A DNA stretch of 64,000 nucleotides from Pseudomonas fluorescens. Lineage in GTDB: Bacteria; Pseudomonadota; Gammaproteobacteria; Pseudomonadales; Pseudomonadaceae. The stretch covers positions 124,001 through 188,000 of the forward strand of contig NZ_CABVHY010000006.1 of the NCBI RefSeq assembly GCF_902497875.1, in the 5' to 3' direction. The notes beneath the pieces are model-generated. The model ran no database searches. It saw only the letters and a program-made list of their open reading frames with translations, and had not been told where the DNA came from. The translations under genes and the position numbers were made by a program. Positions 47,089-55,157 of the stretch are shown piece by piece. Within the stretch, counting starts at the first letter, position 1. Each line of letters opens with the position of its first letter.

Positions 47089-47990
47089 TGAGCGCCCATT
47101 ACCAGATTCTCCACGACACCCACTATCACTACGACAGCCCGGTGTCGCTGGCCCAGCAGCTTGCGCACCTGTGGCCACGGTCTTGTGCCTGGCAGCGCTG
47201 CACTGAACAGCAACTGCTGATCAGCCCGGAGCCGACTTCGCGCCGCGATGAGCTGGATGTATTCGGTAACCCGCTGACTCGCCTGGCCTTCGAACGGCCT
47301 CACGATGAGCTGCGGGTCAATGCCCGGCTCAGGGTCGAGGTGCTGGCCAGGCCCGCGCTGGACTTCAACCACTCGCTGGCTTGGGACCTGACCCGCAGTG
47401 CGCTGACTTACAGCGGCCAGCCGGTTGCCTCGGCGTTGCTGGAAGCCTGTCGCTATCGCTTCGAATCGCCTTACGTGCATTTGAAGAGCAGCTTCGTCGA
47501 GTTTTCCGAAAGCTGCTTCCCCCCTGGCAGGCCGTTGATGCTGGGGGTTCAGGCATTGATGGAAAAAATCTTCAGGGAGTTCACCTTCGATGCCGAGGCG
47601 ACCCAGGTCGCCACGCCACTGGTGGAAGTGCTGGAGCGTCGACGTGGAGTCTGTCAGGACTTTGCCCATCTGATGCTCGCCTGCCTGCGCTCCCGTGGGC
47701 TGGCGGCGCGTTATGTCAGCGGCTACCTGTTGACCCAGCCACCGCCGGGCCAGCCGCGGTTGATCGGGGCTGACGCATCTCACGCTTGGGTTTCAGTGTT
47801 TTGTCCGGTGCTGGGCTGGGTCGACTTCGACCCGACCAACAACGTGCAGCCGGCGCTGGAGCACATCACTCTGGCCTGGGGTCGGGATTTTTCCGATGTT
47901 TCGCCGTTGCGTGGGGTGATTCTCGGGGGAGGGAGTCATGATCCCGAAGTGCGGGTAACGGTGATGCCGTTGGAAGAACACGATTTATGA
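47088..47990 (+). CDS. Transglutaminase family protein, third gene of the operon
   Basis: A 300-residue soluble protein with the N-terminal bacterial-transglutaminase region (YQILHDTHYHYDSPVSLAQQ) and the catalytic triad Cys189 (RRGVCQDFAH), His232 (DASHAWVSVF) and Asp248 (VDFDPTNN). It has a papain-like fold that may act as a peptidase or an acyl transferase. With the two upstream genes it makes a compact operon of 88- and -1-base gaps. It is distinct in sequence from the transglutaminase domain in the first gene, so the operon has two such activities. A REP element lies 15 bases after the stop. Confidence 0.9.
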   Translation: MSAHYQILHDTHYHYDSPVSLAQQLAHLWPRSCAWQRCTEQQLLISPEPTSRRDELDVFGNPLTRLAFERPHDELRVNARLRVEVLARPALDFNHSLAWDLTRSALTYSGQPVASALLEACRYRFESPYVHLKSSFVEFSESCFPPGRPLMLGVQALMEKIFREFTFDAEATQVATPLVEVLERRRGVCQDFAHLMLACLRSRGLAARYVSGYLLTQPPPGQPRLIGADASHAWVSVFCPVLGWVDFDPTNNVQPALEHITLAWGRDFSDVSPLRGVILGGGSHDPEVRVTVMPLEEHDL

Positions 47991-48005
47991 GTGAATGCAC
48001 TCCCC

Positions 48006-48153
48006 TGTGGCGAGGGGGCTTGTCGGAACGCCGCACCGCCCCGCTGGGGCGCGAAGCGGTCCTAAAACCTGCAATCGCATTTTATCAGGCACAGCGAATT
48101 CACCGGCTTTGCGGCTGCTGCGCAGCCGAACGGGGGCAAGCCCCCTCGCCACA
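48006..48153. repeat. REP pair, GTGGCGAGGGGGC type, with an interrupted arm
   Basis: Arms TGTGGCGAGGGGGCTTG and CAAGCCCCCTCGCCACA. The left arm is split after CTTG by about 16 extra bases (TCGGAACGCCGCACCG) before it resumes CCCCGCTGGGGCGCGAAGCG. The rest of the 308-base gap to 48298 also has a GGGTCAGCAG / CTGCTGACCC hairpin at 48226-48250 that may end the minus-strand gene to the right. Confidence 0.82.
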
Positions 48154-48298
48154 AGGTTCGCGACCAATCAATGCTGGGTGGTTTTCTGCTTCGGGGATTT
48201 GTGCAATTGGAGTGTGGCGCTGTGAGGGTCAGCAGCGTAACTGCTGACCCTGGACACAGATCCGATGGGCCTGATCAGATCATCCGGCCCGGAGGGTC

Positions 48299-48487
48299 TC
48301 AGGCGTCAGGCGCCTGATCTTTCGGTGCTTCAACATCATCGGCAACCACTTCACCCTCTGCATCCGGGTTCAGTGCGGCGGCTTCTTCTTCAGCTGTAGC
48401 TTTCTTGCGTTGAAGCTTTTCCTCTTTCTTCTGCTCTTTAGCCAAGTCTCTCTGACGTTTGGCGAACGAGTAATTAGGTTTAGCCAT
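48299..48487 (-). CDS. Small charged conserved protein, 62 residues
   Basis: Starts MAKPNYSFAKRQRDLAKEQK, a basic helical segment rich in Lys/Arg/Gln and followed by an acidic Asp/Glu/Ala tail. Small proteins with a closely similar N-terminus are common in proteobacteria, and I believe this is a real gene, but no function is known to me. It may bind nucleic acid or act as a chaperone, which is a guess. The LOG-family gene lies upstream on the same strand with a 67-base gap. Confidence 0.7.
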   Translation of the reverse strand: MAKPNYSFAKRQRDLAKEQKKEEKLQRKKATAEEEAAALNPDAEGEVVADDVEAPKDQAPDA

Positions 48488-48554
48488 GGGCGATCCTCTG
48501 GGGTCGAAGGTGAGGTTGAGCGGCGCGTATTCTGCCTTAAACAGGGCTCAAGGG

Positions 48555-49142
48555 TTAGCTGGGTTTTTGCCCGGCCCATTTTGGCGGTACCGAGGGTTTC
48601 CAGGCATCCAGCGCATCGAGCAATAGTTGCGGCGATTCGCTCACTTGCAGCATGGCACGGTGATGGTCGCGAACGAAGCCTTCACCGACGACATGATCAA
48701 GAAAACCGGTGAGTTTCTGGTAAAAGCCATTCACTTCCAACAGACCCAGCGGTTTGCCGTGGTAGCCGAGCTGGCCCCAGGTCCAGACTTCGAACAGTTC
48801 TTCCAGAGTGCCCAAGCCGCCAGGCAGGGCGATAAAGGCGTCGCTCAGCTCAGCCATGCGGGCCTTGCGCGCATGCATGCCGTCGACCACTTCCAGGCGG
48901 GTCAGGCCTTCGTGGCCGATCTCCGAGCTTTTCAGGCTTTGCGGGATGATCCCGATCACTTCACCGCCCGCCGCCAGCGCGGCATCGGCGACGATCCCCA
49001 TCAAGCCGACCGCACCGCCGCCATAGACCAGGGTCAGCTTGCGCCTGGCCAGTTCCTGTCCCAAGGCAATCGCCGCTTCACGGTACGCCGGATGGGTGCC
49101 AGTACTGGCACCACAAAATACACAAACAGACGCTAAAGACAT
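48555..49142 (-). CDS. LOG family protein (cytokinin riboside phosphoribohydrolase-like)
   Basis: A 195-residue Rossmann-like protein with the LOG signature: [17 protein letters not shown] and the nucleotide-binding [16 protein letters not shown]. Family members release free base from nucleoside monophosphates (cytokinin riboside 5'-phosphate or AMP), and the bacterial genes are often annotated as lysine decarboxylase-like in error. The N-terminus [15 protein letters not shown] is typical. No operon partner is evident. Confidence 0.93.
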   Translation of the reverse strand: MSLASVCVFCGASTGTHPAYREAAIALGQELARRKLTLVYGGGAVGLMGIVADAALAAGGEVIGIIPQSLKSSEIGHEGLTRLEVVDGMHARKARMAELSDAFIALPGGLGTLEELFEVWTWGQLGYHGKPLGLLEVNGFYQKLTGFLDHVVGEGFVRDHHRAMLQVSESPQLLLDALDAWKPSVPPKWAGQKPS

Positions 49143-49202
49143 GCCTTACTCCGTGGTCAGTAATGTCCCCAGAGTAATGGCTGATGGATAGCTCTCCAAG
49201 GA

Positions 49203-49292
49203 TTAAACCTCGCGCCGGGCCTTTTCATAGGTGCCGCTGGCACCGCAGGCGTAGGCGGCAAGCAAACTGCGAAACAAGCTATTAAGGTGCAT
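49203..49292 (-). CDS. Possible small protein, 29 residues
   Basis: A short frame reading MHLNSLFRSLLAAYACGASG and ending in EKARREV. The first half is amphipathic and hydrophobic, the end basic. It lies in the gap upstream of the LOG-family gene and downstream of nothing else on that strand. No strong ribosome site is visible (GTGTCTGCC before the ATG). I cannot name a family; the remaining gap holds only the palindrome at 49384-49399. Confidence 0.35.
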   Translation of the reverse strand: MHLNSLFRSLLAAYACGASGTYEKARREV

Positions 49293-49383
49293 GGCAGACA
49301 CTCCAGATGAGGATGACGAGCTGAGCATAGGGCGTCATGAAACCGCTGGCTGGTTGATTATTTCGATCGGCGTCATAGCCTGA

Positions 49384-49399
49384 AAGTTGTATACAACTT
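49384..49399. promoter_or_regulatory. Perfect 16-bp palindrome upstream of azurin
   Basis: AAGTTGTATACAACTT, centred 85 bases before the azurin ATG. It has the form of an operator for a dimeric regulator; GntR-family proteins of the FadR branch often bind TTGTATACAA-like sites. No such regulator gene is adjacent. Confidence 0.4.
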
Positions 49400-49475
49400 G
49401 TTGCTCCAGGTCATAGGAACTTGTACCGATTTCAGGCAGTCTTCCCTTTTGTTAACCCTGCCTTGGAGATTCACC

Positions 49476-49922
49476 ATGTTTGCCAAACTCGTTGCGGTTT
49501 CTCTGCTGACATTGGCCAGCAGCCAATTGATGGCTGCCGAGTGCAAAGTCGATGTCGATTCCACCGATCAGATGTCCTTCAGCACCAAGGAAATCACCAT
49601 CGACAAGAGCTGCAAGACCTTCACCGTCAACCTGTCTCACTCAGGCAAGCAGCCGAAAAACGCCATGGGCCATAACTGGGTACTGAGCAAAAGCGCAGAC
49701 ATGGCCGGCGTCGCCACCGATGGCATGGCGGCGGGAATTGACAAGAACTACCTGAAAGAAGGCGACAGCCGCATCATCGCCCACACCAAAATCATTGGCG
49801 GTGGCGAGAAAGACTCGGTGACCTTTGACGTCTCGAAACTGACCGCAGGCGAAAGCTACGAGTTCTTCTGCTCGTTCCCGGGCCACAACTCGATGATGAA
49901 AGGAACTGTTGTTCTGAAGTAA
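49476..49922 (+). CDS. azu: Azurin
   Basis: Periplasmic type-1 copper protein that carries electrons in respiration and the redox-stress response. The 148-residue precursor has a 20-residue signal peptide (ending SSQLMA) and a 128-residue mature part starting [12 protein letters not shown]. Copper ligands are visible: His66 (MGHNW), Cys132 and His137 (FFCSFPGHN) and Met141 of the precursor, that is His46, Cys112, His117 and Met121 in mature numbering. A GGAG site precedes the ATG. It is next to nadE-pncB, as in P. aeruginosa. Confidence 0.97.
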   Translation: MFAKLVAVSLLTLASSQLMAAECKVDVDSTDQMSFSTKEITIDKSCKTFTVNLSHSGKQPKNAMGHNWVLSKSADMAGVATDGMAAGIDKNYLKEGDSRIIAHTKIIGGGEKDSVTFDVSKLTAGESYEFFCSFPGHNSMMKGTVVLK

Positions 49923-49946
49923 GCAGGCTCACCGCGTTATCGTTCA

Positions 49947-50040
49947 TCGCGAGCAAGCTCGCTCCTACATTTGATCTGCGCCAAGCACACTATCGTGGGC
50001 TGGCGCAGATTCAGTGTGGGAGCGAGCTTGCTCGCGATAG
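49947..50040. repeat. REP pair, GCGAGCAAGCTCGC type
   Basis: ATCGCGAGCAAGCTCGCTCC and the complement GGAGCGAGCTTGCTCGCGAT enclose about 45 bases with a smaller stem (GATCTGCGCCA / TGGCGCAGATT). It lies between the convergent azurin and nadE. A second copy is at 61972-62060. Confidence 0.87.
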
Positions 50041-50073
50041 CGGCCTTAGCATCGACAAATGTTTCAGCCAAAG

Positions 50074-50110
50074 AAAAGCCCACCGAGGATCAACCCTCAG
50101 TGGGCTTTTT
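50074..50110. terminator. Bidirectional terminator between azurin and nadE
   Basis: AAAAGCCCACCGAGG-ATCAA-CCCTCAGTGGGCTTTTT hairpin with T-runs possible on both strands. It can end both nadE (minus) and azurin (plus). Confidence 0.85.
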
Positions 50111-50126
50111 GCTGTTCCGCCGCCGC

Positions 50127-50954
50127 TTACGGCGCGAACGGCATCACGCGCTTGTGATGGGTTTTCCTGTAGGTGTCGCAGATGATCTTGAACGCTTCTT
50201 CACGCACCGGTTGGCCGTGCAGGAACGCATCGATCTCGGCATAGGTCACGCCGTGGGAGGCTTCATCCGGTTTGCCCGGAGACAGATCTTCAAGGTCGGC
50301 AGTCGGGATTTTTTCCACCAGCGACTCCGGCGCCCCGAAATGCCGCGCGATAGCCCGGACCTGATTCTTCACCAGCCCGCTCAGTGGCGCTAGATCGCAG
50401 GCGCCGTCGCCGAACTTGGTGAAGAAGCCCATCACCGCTTCCGCCGCGTGGTCAGTGCCGATCACCAAGCCCTGAGCAGCGCCGGCGATGGTGTACTGCG
50501 CAACCATACGCATCCGCGCCTTGGTGTTGCCCAGGACGAAATCCACCCAGACCGCGTGCTTGCCTTCAAAGGCTGCCACTTCATTGGCCAGTGACTTGAC
50601 TGCCGGGCCGATGTTCACCGTATGGCGCTCGTCCGGGGCGATGAAGTCCACCGCTGCCTGGGCATCGGATTCATCAAACTGGGTTTCATAGGGCAGACGC
50701 ACTGCGATGAATCGGTACTGCGGGTCCGCAGTTTGCTCGCGCAGTTGTTTCATTGCCCGTTGAGCCAGCAGGCCGGCGGTCAGGGAATCGACGCCACCGC
50801 TGATGCCTAGCACCAGGGTTTTGAGCCCCGAGCTCAGCAGACAGTCCTGGATAAAGGTGATCCGCCGGGCGATTTCCGCCTCAAGGGCGGCCTGGTCGAT
50901 AAAGGGCGGTTGGACCTTGAGCTGTTCAGCAATCTCACGCTGTACGGCTTGCAT
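50127..50954 (-). CDS. nadE: NH3-dependent NAD+ synthetase
   Basis: Last step of NAD synthesis, the amidation of nicotinate adenine dinucleotide. The 275-residue ammonia-dependent form has the PP-loop SGGVDS ([16 protein letters not shown] near residue 49), [15 protein letters not shown] and [17 protein letters not shown]. There is no nitrilase-type glutaminase domain, so it uses free ammonia. It starts 3 bases after the pncB stop. Confidence 0.97.
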   Translation of the reverse strand: MQAVQREIAEQLKVQPPFIDQAALEAEIARRITFIQDCLLSSGLKTLVLGISGGVDSLTAGLLAQRAMKQLREQTADPQYRFIAVRLPYETQFDESDAQAAVDFIAPDERHTVNIGPAVKSLANEVAAFEGKHAVWVDFVLGNTKARMRMVAQYTIAGAAQGLVIGTDHAAEAVMGFFTKFGDGACDLAPLSGLVKNQVRAIARHFGAPESLVEKIPTADLEDLSPGKPDEASHGVTYAEIDAFLHGQPVREEAFKIICDTYRKTHHKRVMPFAP

Positions 50955-50957
50955 GAT

Positions 50958-52184
50958 TCACTCCTTGCTTGATTTGCCTGATAGGGCGGCAGGTACTTTG
51001 AAAACGTGGCGCAAATAGGCGACAAAATTCGGATCGGTGCAATGGGTCTTGCCCGGTTCATCGGAAATCTTGGCGACGGGCTCACCATCGCAGGCGGTCA
51101 TTTTAAGCACGATGCTCATCGGCTCGACACCGGGAATATCGCACGTCAGGTTGGTACCGATACCAAAGCTGACATTGATCCGACCACGCAGTGCACGAAA
51201 TATCTCCAGCGACCGGGGCAGTGTCAGGCTGTCGGAGAACACCAGGGTCTTGCTCATCGGCTCGATGCCCAGCTTGTGGTAGTGGGCGATGGCCTTTTCG
51301 GCCCAGAGGATCGGATCGCCGGAGTCGTGACGCAGACCGTCGAACAGCTTGGCGAAGTACAGATCGAAATCGCTGAGAAACGCATCGGTGGTGATGCAGT
51401 CGGTCAAGGCGATCCCTAGCAGGCCGCGGTACTCGCGGACCCAGCAATCGAGCGCGGCGATCTGGCTATCGACCAGCCTTGGGCCGAGTTGCTGATGGGC
51501 CATGATCCATTCGTGGGCCATGGTGCCCAGCGGCTTCATGTCCAGTTCACGAGACAGATGCACATTGCTGGTGCCGACGAATCGCCCCGGGAAATCGTGC
51601 TTGAGCACGTTGACCACTTCTTCCTGGACTCGGTACGAGAAGCGCCGACGGGTGCCGAAGTCGGCGACCTGCAGGTGCGCCAGTTCATCGGCGCTGGCGT
51701 TGGCCGTCAGCCAGTCAAACTTGCGGTACAGCTGCTCGCGGGCCTGCTCCAGGACAATTTCGCGGTAGCAATAGCGGTTGCGCACTTCGCTGACGATCGC
51801 CAGCAGCGGCACTTCGAAGAGAATGATGTGCAGCCACGGACCGCGCAGGCGGATGAACAGCTCGCCGTTTTCGATACCGGTGTGGACGTAGCGCAGATTG
51901 AAGCGGAACAAGCCGAGAAAACGCAGGAAATCCGGCTTCAGGAAGCTGATGTGTTCCAGAAAACTCAATTGATCTGCGCTCAGGCTCAATTCGGCCAGAC
52001 GCTCGATCTGAAAGCGGATCTCGGCCAGATACGGCCGCAAATCCTCACTGTTACGGCAGCGGAATTCCCATTCGACTTCAACGTTGGGATAGTTGTGCAG
52101 CACCGCCTGCATCATGGTCAGCTTGTAGAAATCGGTGTCGAGCAGGTTCTGCACGATGCGATCGGCAAACACACTCTCGCTCAT
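50958..52184 (-). CDS. pncB: Nicotinate phosphoribosyltransferase
   Basis: Salvage of nicotinate to nicotinate mononucleotide in the Preiss-Handler pathway. The 408-residue protein begins [20 protein letters not shown], with [20 protein letters not shown] and [13 protein letters not shown]. The ATG was chosen for the GGAG site about 9 bases upstream; the frame extends 18 codons further. It is the first gene of the pncB-nadE operon, giving two successive enzymes of NAD salvage with only the adenylyltransferase NadD missing. Confidence 0.97.
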   Translation of the reverse strand: MSESVFADRIVQNLLDTDFYKLTMMQAVLHNYPNVEVEWEFRCRNSEDLRPYLAEIRFQIERLAELSLSADQLSFLEHISFLKPDFLRFLGLFRFNLRYVHTGIENGELFIRLRGPWLHIILFEVPLLAIVSEVRNRYCYREIVLEQAREQLYRKFDWLTANASADELAHLQVADFGTRRRFSYRVQEEVVNVLKHDFPGRFVGTSNVHLSRELDMKPLGTMAHEWIMAHQQLGPRLVDSQIAALDCWVREYRGLLGIALTDCITTDAFLSDFDLYFAKLFDGLRHDSGDPILWAEKAIAHYHKLGIEPMSKTLVFSDSLTLPRSLEIFRALRGRINVSFGIGTNLTCDIPGVEPMSIVLKMTACDGEPVAKISDEPGKTHCTDPNFVAYLRHVFKVPAALSGKSSKE

Positions 52185-52311
52185 AACGGGAATCTCCAGG
52201 CTGGTCGCCGCTGGGCCGCGACATCTCAGCTGTTTCAATGAATGGGCTAGTGGCGCATATCAGCGGCCTGTTTTGCCAGTGTTTTTTGCATTCCCACCGA
52301 GCCATGTCCCC

Positions 52312-52413
52312 GTAGGAGCTGCCGAAGGCTGCGATCTTTTGATCCTGGTTCCTGGTGCAAGTCTTACCACCGCAGCGCTCCTAAAAAGATCGCAGCCTGC
52401 GGCAGCTACGGTA
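52312..52413. repeat. REP pair, GTAGGAGCTGCCG type
   Basis: GTAGGAGCTGCCGAAGGCTG ... AGATCGCAGCCTGCGGCAGC, with an extra partial arm (CCGCAGCGCTCCTAAAA) in the middle. It ends one base before the stop of the LysR-type gene and fills the gap in front of pncB. Confidence 0.82.
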
Positions 52414-52414
52414 G

Positions 52415-53317
52415 TCAGGTGTTTGGACTATCCACCTGCTCCAACATCCATTTCACAAAATCCCGCACCTTCGGCACTTCCGCCGAATGCTCGGGGTAGG
52501 CCAGGTAATAGGCGTCGCTGCTGGGCATCGCGTGTTGCCATGGGATCACCAGTTTGCCGTCGGCCAGTTCCTCTTCCACCAGGAATCGCGGCAATAGCGC
52601 TACGCCGCAACCGACCTGAGCGGCGCGGATGCACATGTAAAAGGTCTCGAAACGCGGGCCGTGATAGCTGTGCTCGGTGTGGTAGCCCTGGCTGTCGAAC
52701 CAGTCGTGCCAGGCCTGGGGACGGGAGGCATTTTGCAGCAGCACCAGTTCGCTGAGTTGCGTCGGGTCGGTGAAGGGGGTCTCCGGCAGGCTGCCGGGGG
52801 CACACACAGGCACCAGTTCTTCGCCGAACAATCTCAGGCTCTCGGTGCCGGGGCGCGAGCCTTGGCCGAAGTAGAATGCCAGATCGCTGCGGCCTTGCAG
52901 CAGGGCGTCGGCTTCCTGTTCGTTGCACAGGTCCAGATGGATATGCGGATGGCGCAAACGCCAGCCCTTGAGCCGCGGCACCAGCCAGCGCGCACCGAAG
53001 GTCGACGGCGTCGAGACCCGCAGCACTTCAGTTTCGCCGCCGTAGGAGCGCAGGTAGTGGGTCGACATTTCGACCTGGGTGAGGATTTTACGCACCTCGA
53101 CCAGGTACAGGTCACCGGCCGGGGTCATTTGCAGGCGTCGGCGAACACGCCGGAACAGCAAGTGCTGCAACAACTCCTCAAGCTGCGCGACCTGTTTGCT
53201 GACGGCGCTTTGGGTCAGGTTCAGCTCTTCGGCGGCGCGGGTAAAACTTAAGTGACGGGTGACCGCCTCAAAGCACTGCAGTGCGGTGATCGATGGCAGG
53301 TGGCGTTTATTCAGCAT
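52415..53317 (-). CDS. LysR family transcriptional regulator
   Basis: A 300-residue regulator with an N-terminal winged helix-turn-helix (SITALQCFEAVTRHLSFTRA, AEELNLTQSAVSKQVAQLEE, residues 10-48) and a periplasmic-binding-like effector domain. It resembles the GcvA group in layout. It is divergent from amaB with a 176-base gap, so it most likely controls the amaB-amaA genes, perhaps in response to a lysine-pathway intermediate such as pipecolate; that is an inference from position. Confidence 0.9.
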   Translation of the reverse strand: MLNKRHLPSITALQCFEAVTRHLSFTRAAEELNLTQSAVSKQVAQLEELLQHLLFRRVRRRLQMTPAGDLYLVEVRKILTQVEMSTHYLRSYGGETEVLRVSTPSTFGARWLVPRLKGWRLRHPHIHLDLCNEQEADALLQGRSDLAFYFGQGSRPGTESLRLFGEELVPVCAPGSLPETPFTDPTQLSELVLLQNASRPQAWHDWFDSQGYHTEHSYHGPRFETFYMCIRAAQVGCGVALLPRFLVEEELADGKLVIPWQHAMPSSDAYYLAYPEHSAEVPKVRDFVKWMLEQVDSPNT

Positions 53318-53493
53318 GGGTGGTCCCTTGTTCTTGTCTCAGCGCTGCGATGCCGACGCAGCATGAATAAACGGAATGATATCTCGCCTAAAGGTCGTTT
53401 GTTGACAAGTCTCAGTGCGGCTACAACTAGAGGTCTGAATAGCCGCGTTTGCCGGCTACGAACTTTCTGTTTTTCATGTTTGAGGAGTGACCC

Positions 53494-54984
53494 ATGGTTG
53501 CCGCATTGCTTGATCGTCTTGGTGTGAACCCGGCGCTGTACCAGAACGGTAAACAGCCAGTGCATTCACCGATTGATGGCAGTCGTATTGCCGCCGTGAA
53601 CTGGGAAGGCGCTGCGCAAGTCGAGCAGCAGGTCAGTCGCGCAGAGCATGCATTCGAACTCTGGCGCAAGGTTCCGGCGCCGCGTCGTGGCGAGCTGGTG
53701 CGTCAGTTGGGAGATATTCTGCGCGAATACAAGGCCGATCTCGGTGAGCTGGTGTCGTGGGAAGCCGGCAAGATTACTCAGGAAGGCCTGGGTGAAGTGC
53801 AAGAGATGATCGATATCTGCGACTTCGCGGTCGGCCTGTCTCGTCAGCTGTACGGTCTGACCATCGCTTCCGAGCGTCCAGGTCACCATATGCGTGAATC
53901 CTGGCACCCGCTGGGGGTGGTCGGGGTGATCAGTGCGTTCAACTTCCCGGTCGCGGTCTGGGCCTGGAACACTACGCTGGCGCTGGTCTGCGGCAACGCC
54001 GTGATCTGGAAGCCGTCGGAGAAGACCCCGCTGACCGCACTGGCCTGCCAGGCGCTGTTCGAGCGTGTACTGAAGAACTTCAGCGATGCGCCGCCGTACC
54101 TCAGCCAAGTGATCATCGGTGGTCGTGATGCCGGTGAGGCCCTGGTCGACGATCCGCGCGTGGCCTTGATCAGCGCCACCGGCAGCACCCGCATGGGCCG
54201 TGAAGTGGCGCCGAAAATCGCCGCACGTTTCGCCCGCAGCATTCTTGAACTGGGTGGCAACAACGCGATGATCCTCGGCCCAAGCGCCGACCTCGATATG
54301 GCGGTACGGGCGATTCTGTTCAGCGCGGTCGGTACCGCGGGTCAGCGTTGCACCAGTCTTCGTCGGCTGATTGCTCATGAATCGGTCAAGGAAGAGATCG
54401 TCACCCGCCTCAAGGCTGCTTATTCCAAAGTGCGCATCGGCAACCCGCTGGAAGGCAATCTGGTCGGTCCGCTGATCGACAAACACAGCTTCGAGAACAT
54501 GCAGGATGCGCTGGAGCAGGCACTGAGCGAAGGCGGCCGGGTGTTCGGTGGCAAGCGTCAGCTGGAAGAGCAATTCCCCAACGCCTATTACGTATCGCCG
54601 GCCATCGTCGAGATGCCGGAGCAGAGCGATGTGGTCTGCACTGAAACCTTCGCGCCGATTCTGTACGTGGTGGGTTACACGGATTTCGCCGACGCGCTGC
54701 GCCTGAACAACGCCGTGCCACAAGGCCTGTCGTCGTGCATCTTCACCACGGACGTGCGTGAGGCCGAGCAGTTCATGTCGGCGGTGGGCAGTGACTGCGG
54801 CATCGCCAACGTCAACATCGGCCCGAGCGGCGCGGAAATCGGCGGCGCCTTTGGTGGTGAGAAAGAAACCGGCGGCGGTCGCGAGTCCGGCTCCGATGCA
54901 TGGCGCGGTTACATGCGTCGCCAGACCAATACCGTCAACTACTCGCTGGAGTTGCCGTTGGCGCAGGGGATTACCTTCGACTGA
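53494..54984 (+). CDS. amaB: L-piperidine-6-carboxylate dehydrogenase (ALDH7 type, AmaB)
   Basis: Oxidises piperidine-6-carboxylate (alpha-aminoadipate semialdehyde) to alpha-aminoadipate in lysine breakdown. The 496-residue aldehyde dehydrogenase has SAFNFPVAVWAWNTTLA, the general-base Glu in LELGGNNAM, and the nucleophile Cys in GTAGQRCTSLRRL. The ALDH7/antiquitin-like sequence fits AmaB of P. putida. It is followed by amaA, whose product makes its substrate, which supports the assignment. The start follows GAGGAGTGACCC. Confidence 0.92.
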   Translation: MVAALLDRLGVNPALYQNGKQPVHSPIDGSRIAAVNWEGAAQVEQQVSRAEHAFELWRKVPAPRRGELVRQLGDILREYKADLGELVSWEAGKITQEGLGEVQEMIDICDFAVGLSRQLYGLTIASERPGHHMRESWHPLGVVGVISAFNFPVAVWAWNTTLALVCGNAVIWKPSEKTPLTALACQALFERVLKNFSDAPPYLSQVIIGGRDAGEALVDDPRVALISATGSTRMGREVAPKIAARFARSILELGGNNAMILGPSADLDMAVRAILFSAVGTAGQRCTSLRRLIAHESVKEEIVTRLKAAYSKVRIGNPLEGNLVGPLIDKHSFENMQDALEQALSEGGRVFGGKRQLEEQFPNAYYVSPAIVEMPEQSDVVCTETFAPILYVVGYTDFADALRLNNAVPQGLSSCIFTTDVREAEQFMSAVGSDCGIANVNIGPSGAEIGGAFGGEKETGGGRESGSDAWRGYMRRQTNTVNYSLELPLAQGITFD

Positions 54985-55013
54985 AGGGTTCCAGTCGGCA
55001 TCGGGTGCGCCTG

Positions 55014-55101
55014 AAAAGATCGCAGCCTGCGGCAGCTCCTACGGGATTTGCGCACGGCTGCGATTTTGCGGATGTGTCCGGTGGCGAAGGCTGCGATCTT
55101 T
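55014..55101. repeat. REP pair between amaB and amaA
   Basis: GAAAAGATCGCAGCCTGCGG with a second, degraded arm (GGCGAAGGCTGCGATCTTT) and a third partial one (GCACGGCTGCGATTTTGCGG). It lies inside what should be a two-gene operon and may alter the ratio of the two products. Confidence 0.8.
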
Positions 55102-55157
55102 GTCCAGGGTCGCACTCACAACGAGGGTTGGTTAGGTTTCATTTTCGGAGTCTGGCA

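Noticed and set aside
53400..53430. TTGACA...TACAAC as a promoter for amaB
   Set aside because: The spacer is only 14 bases, too short for a normal sigma-70 promoter.
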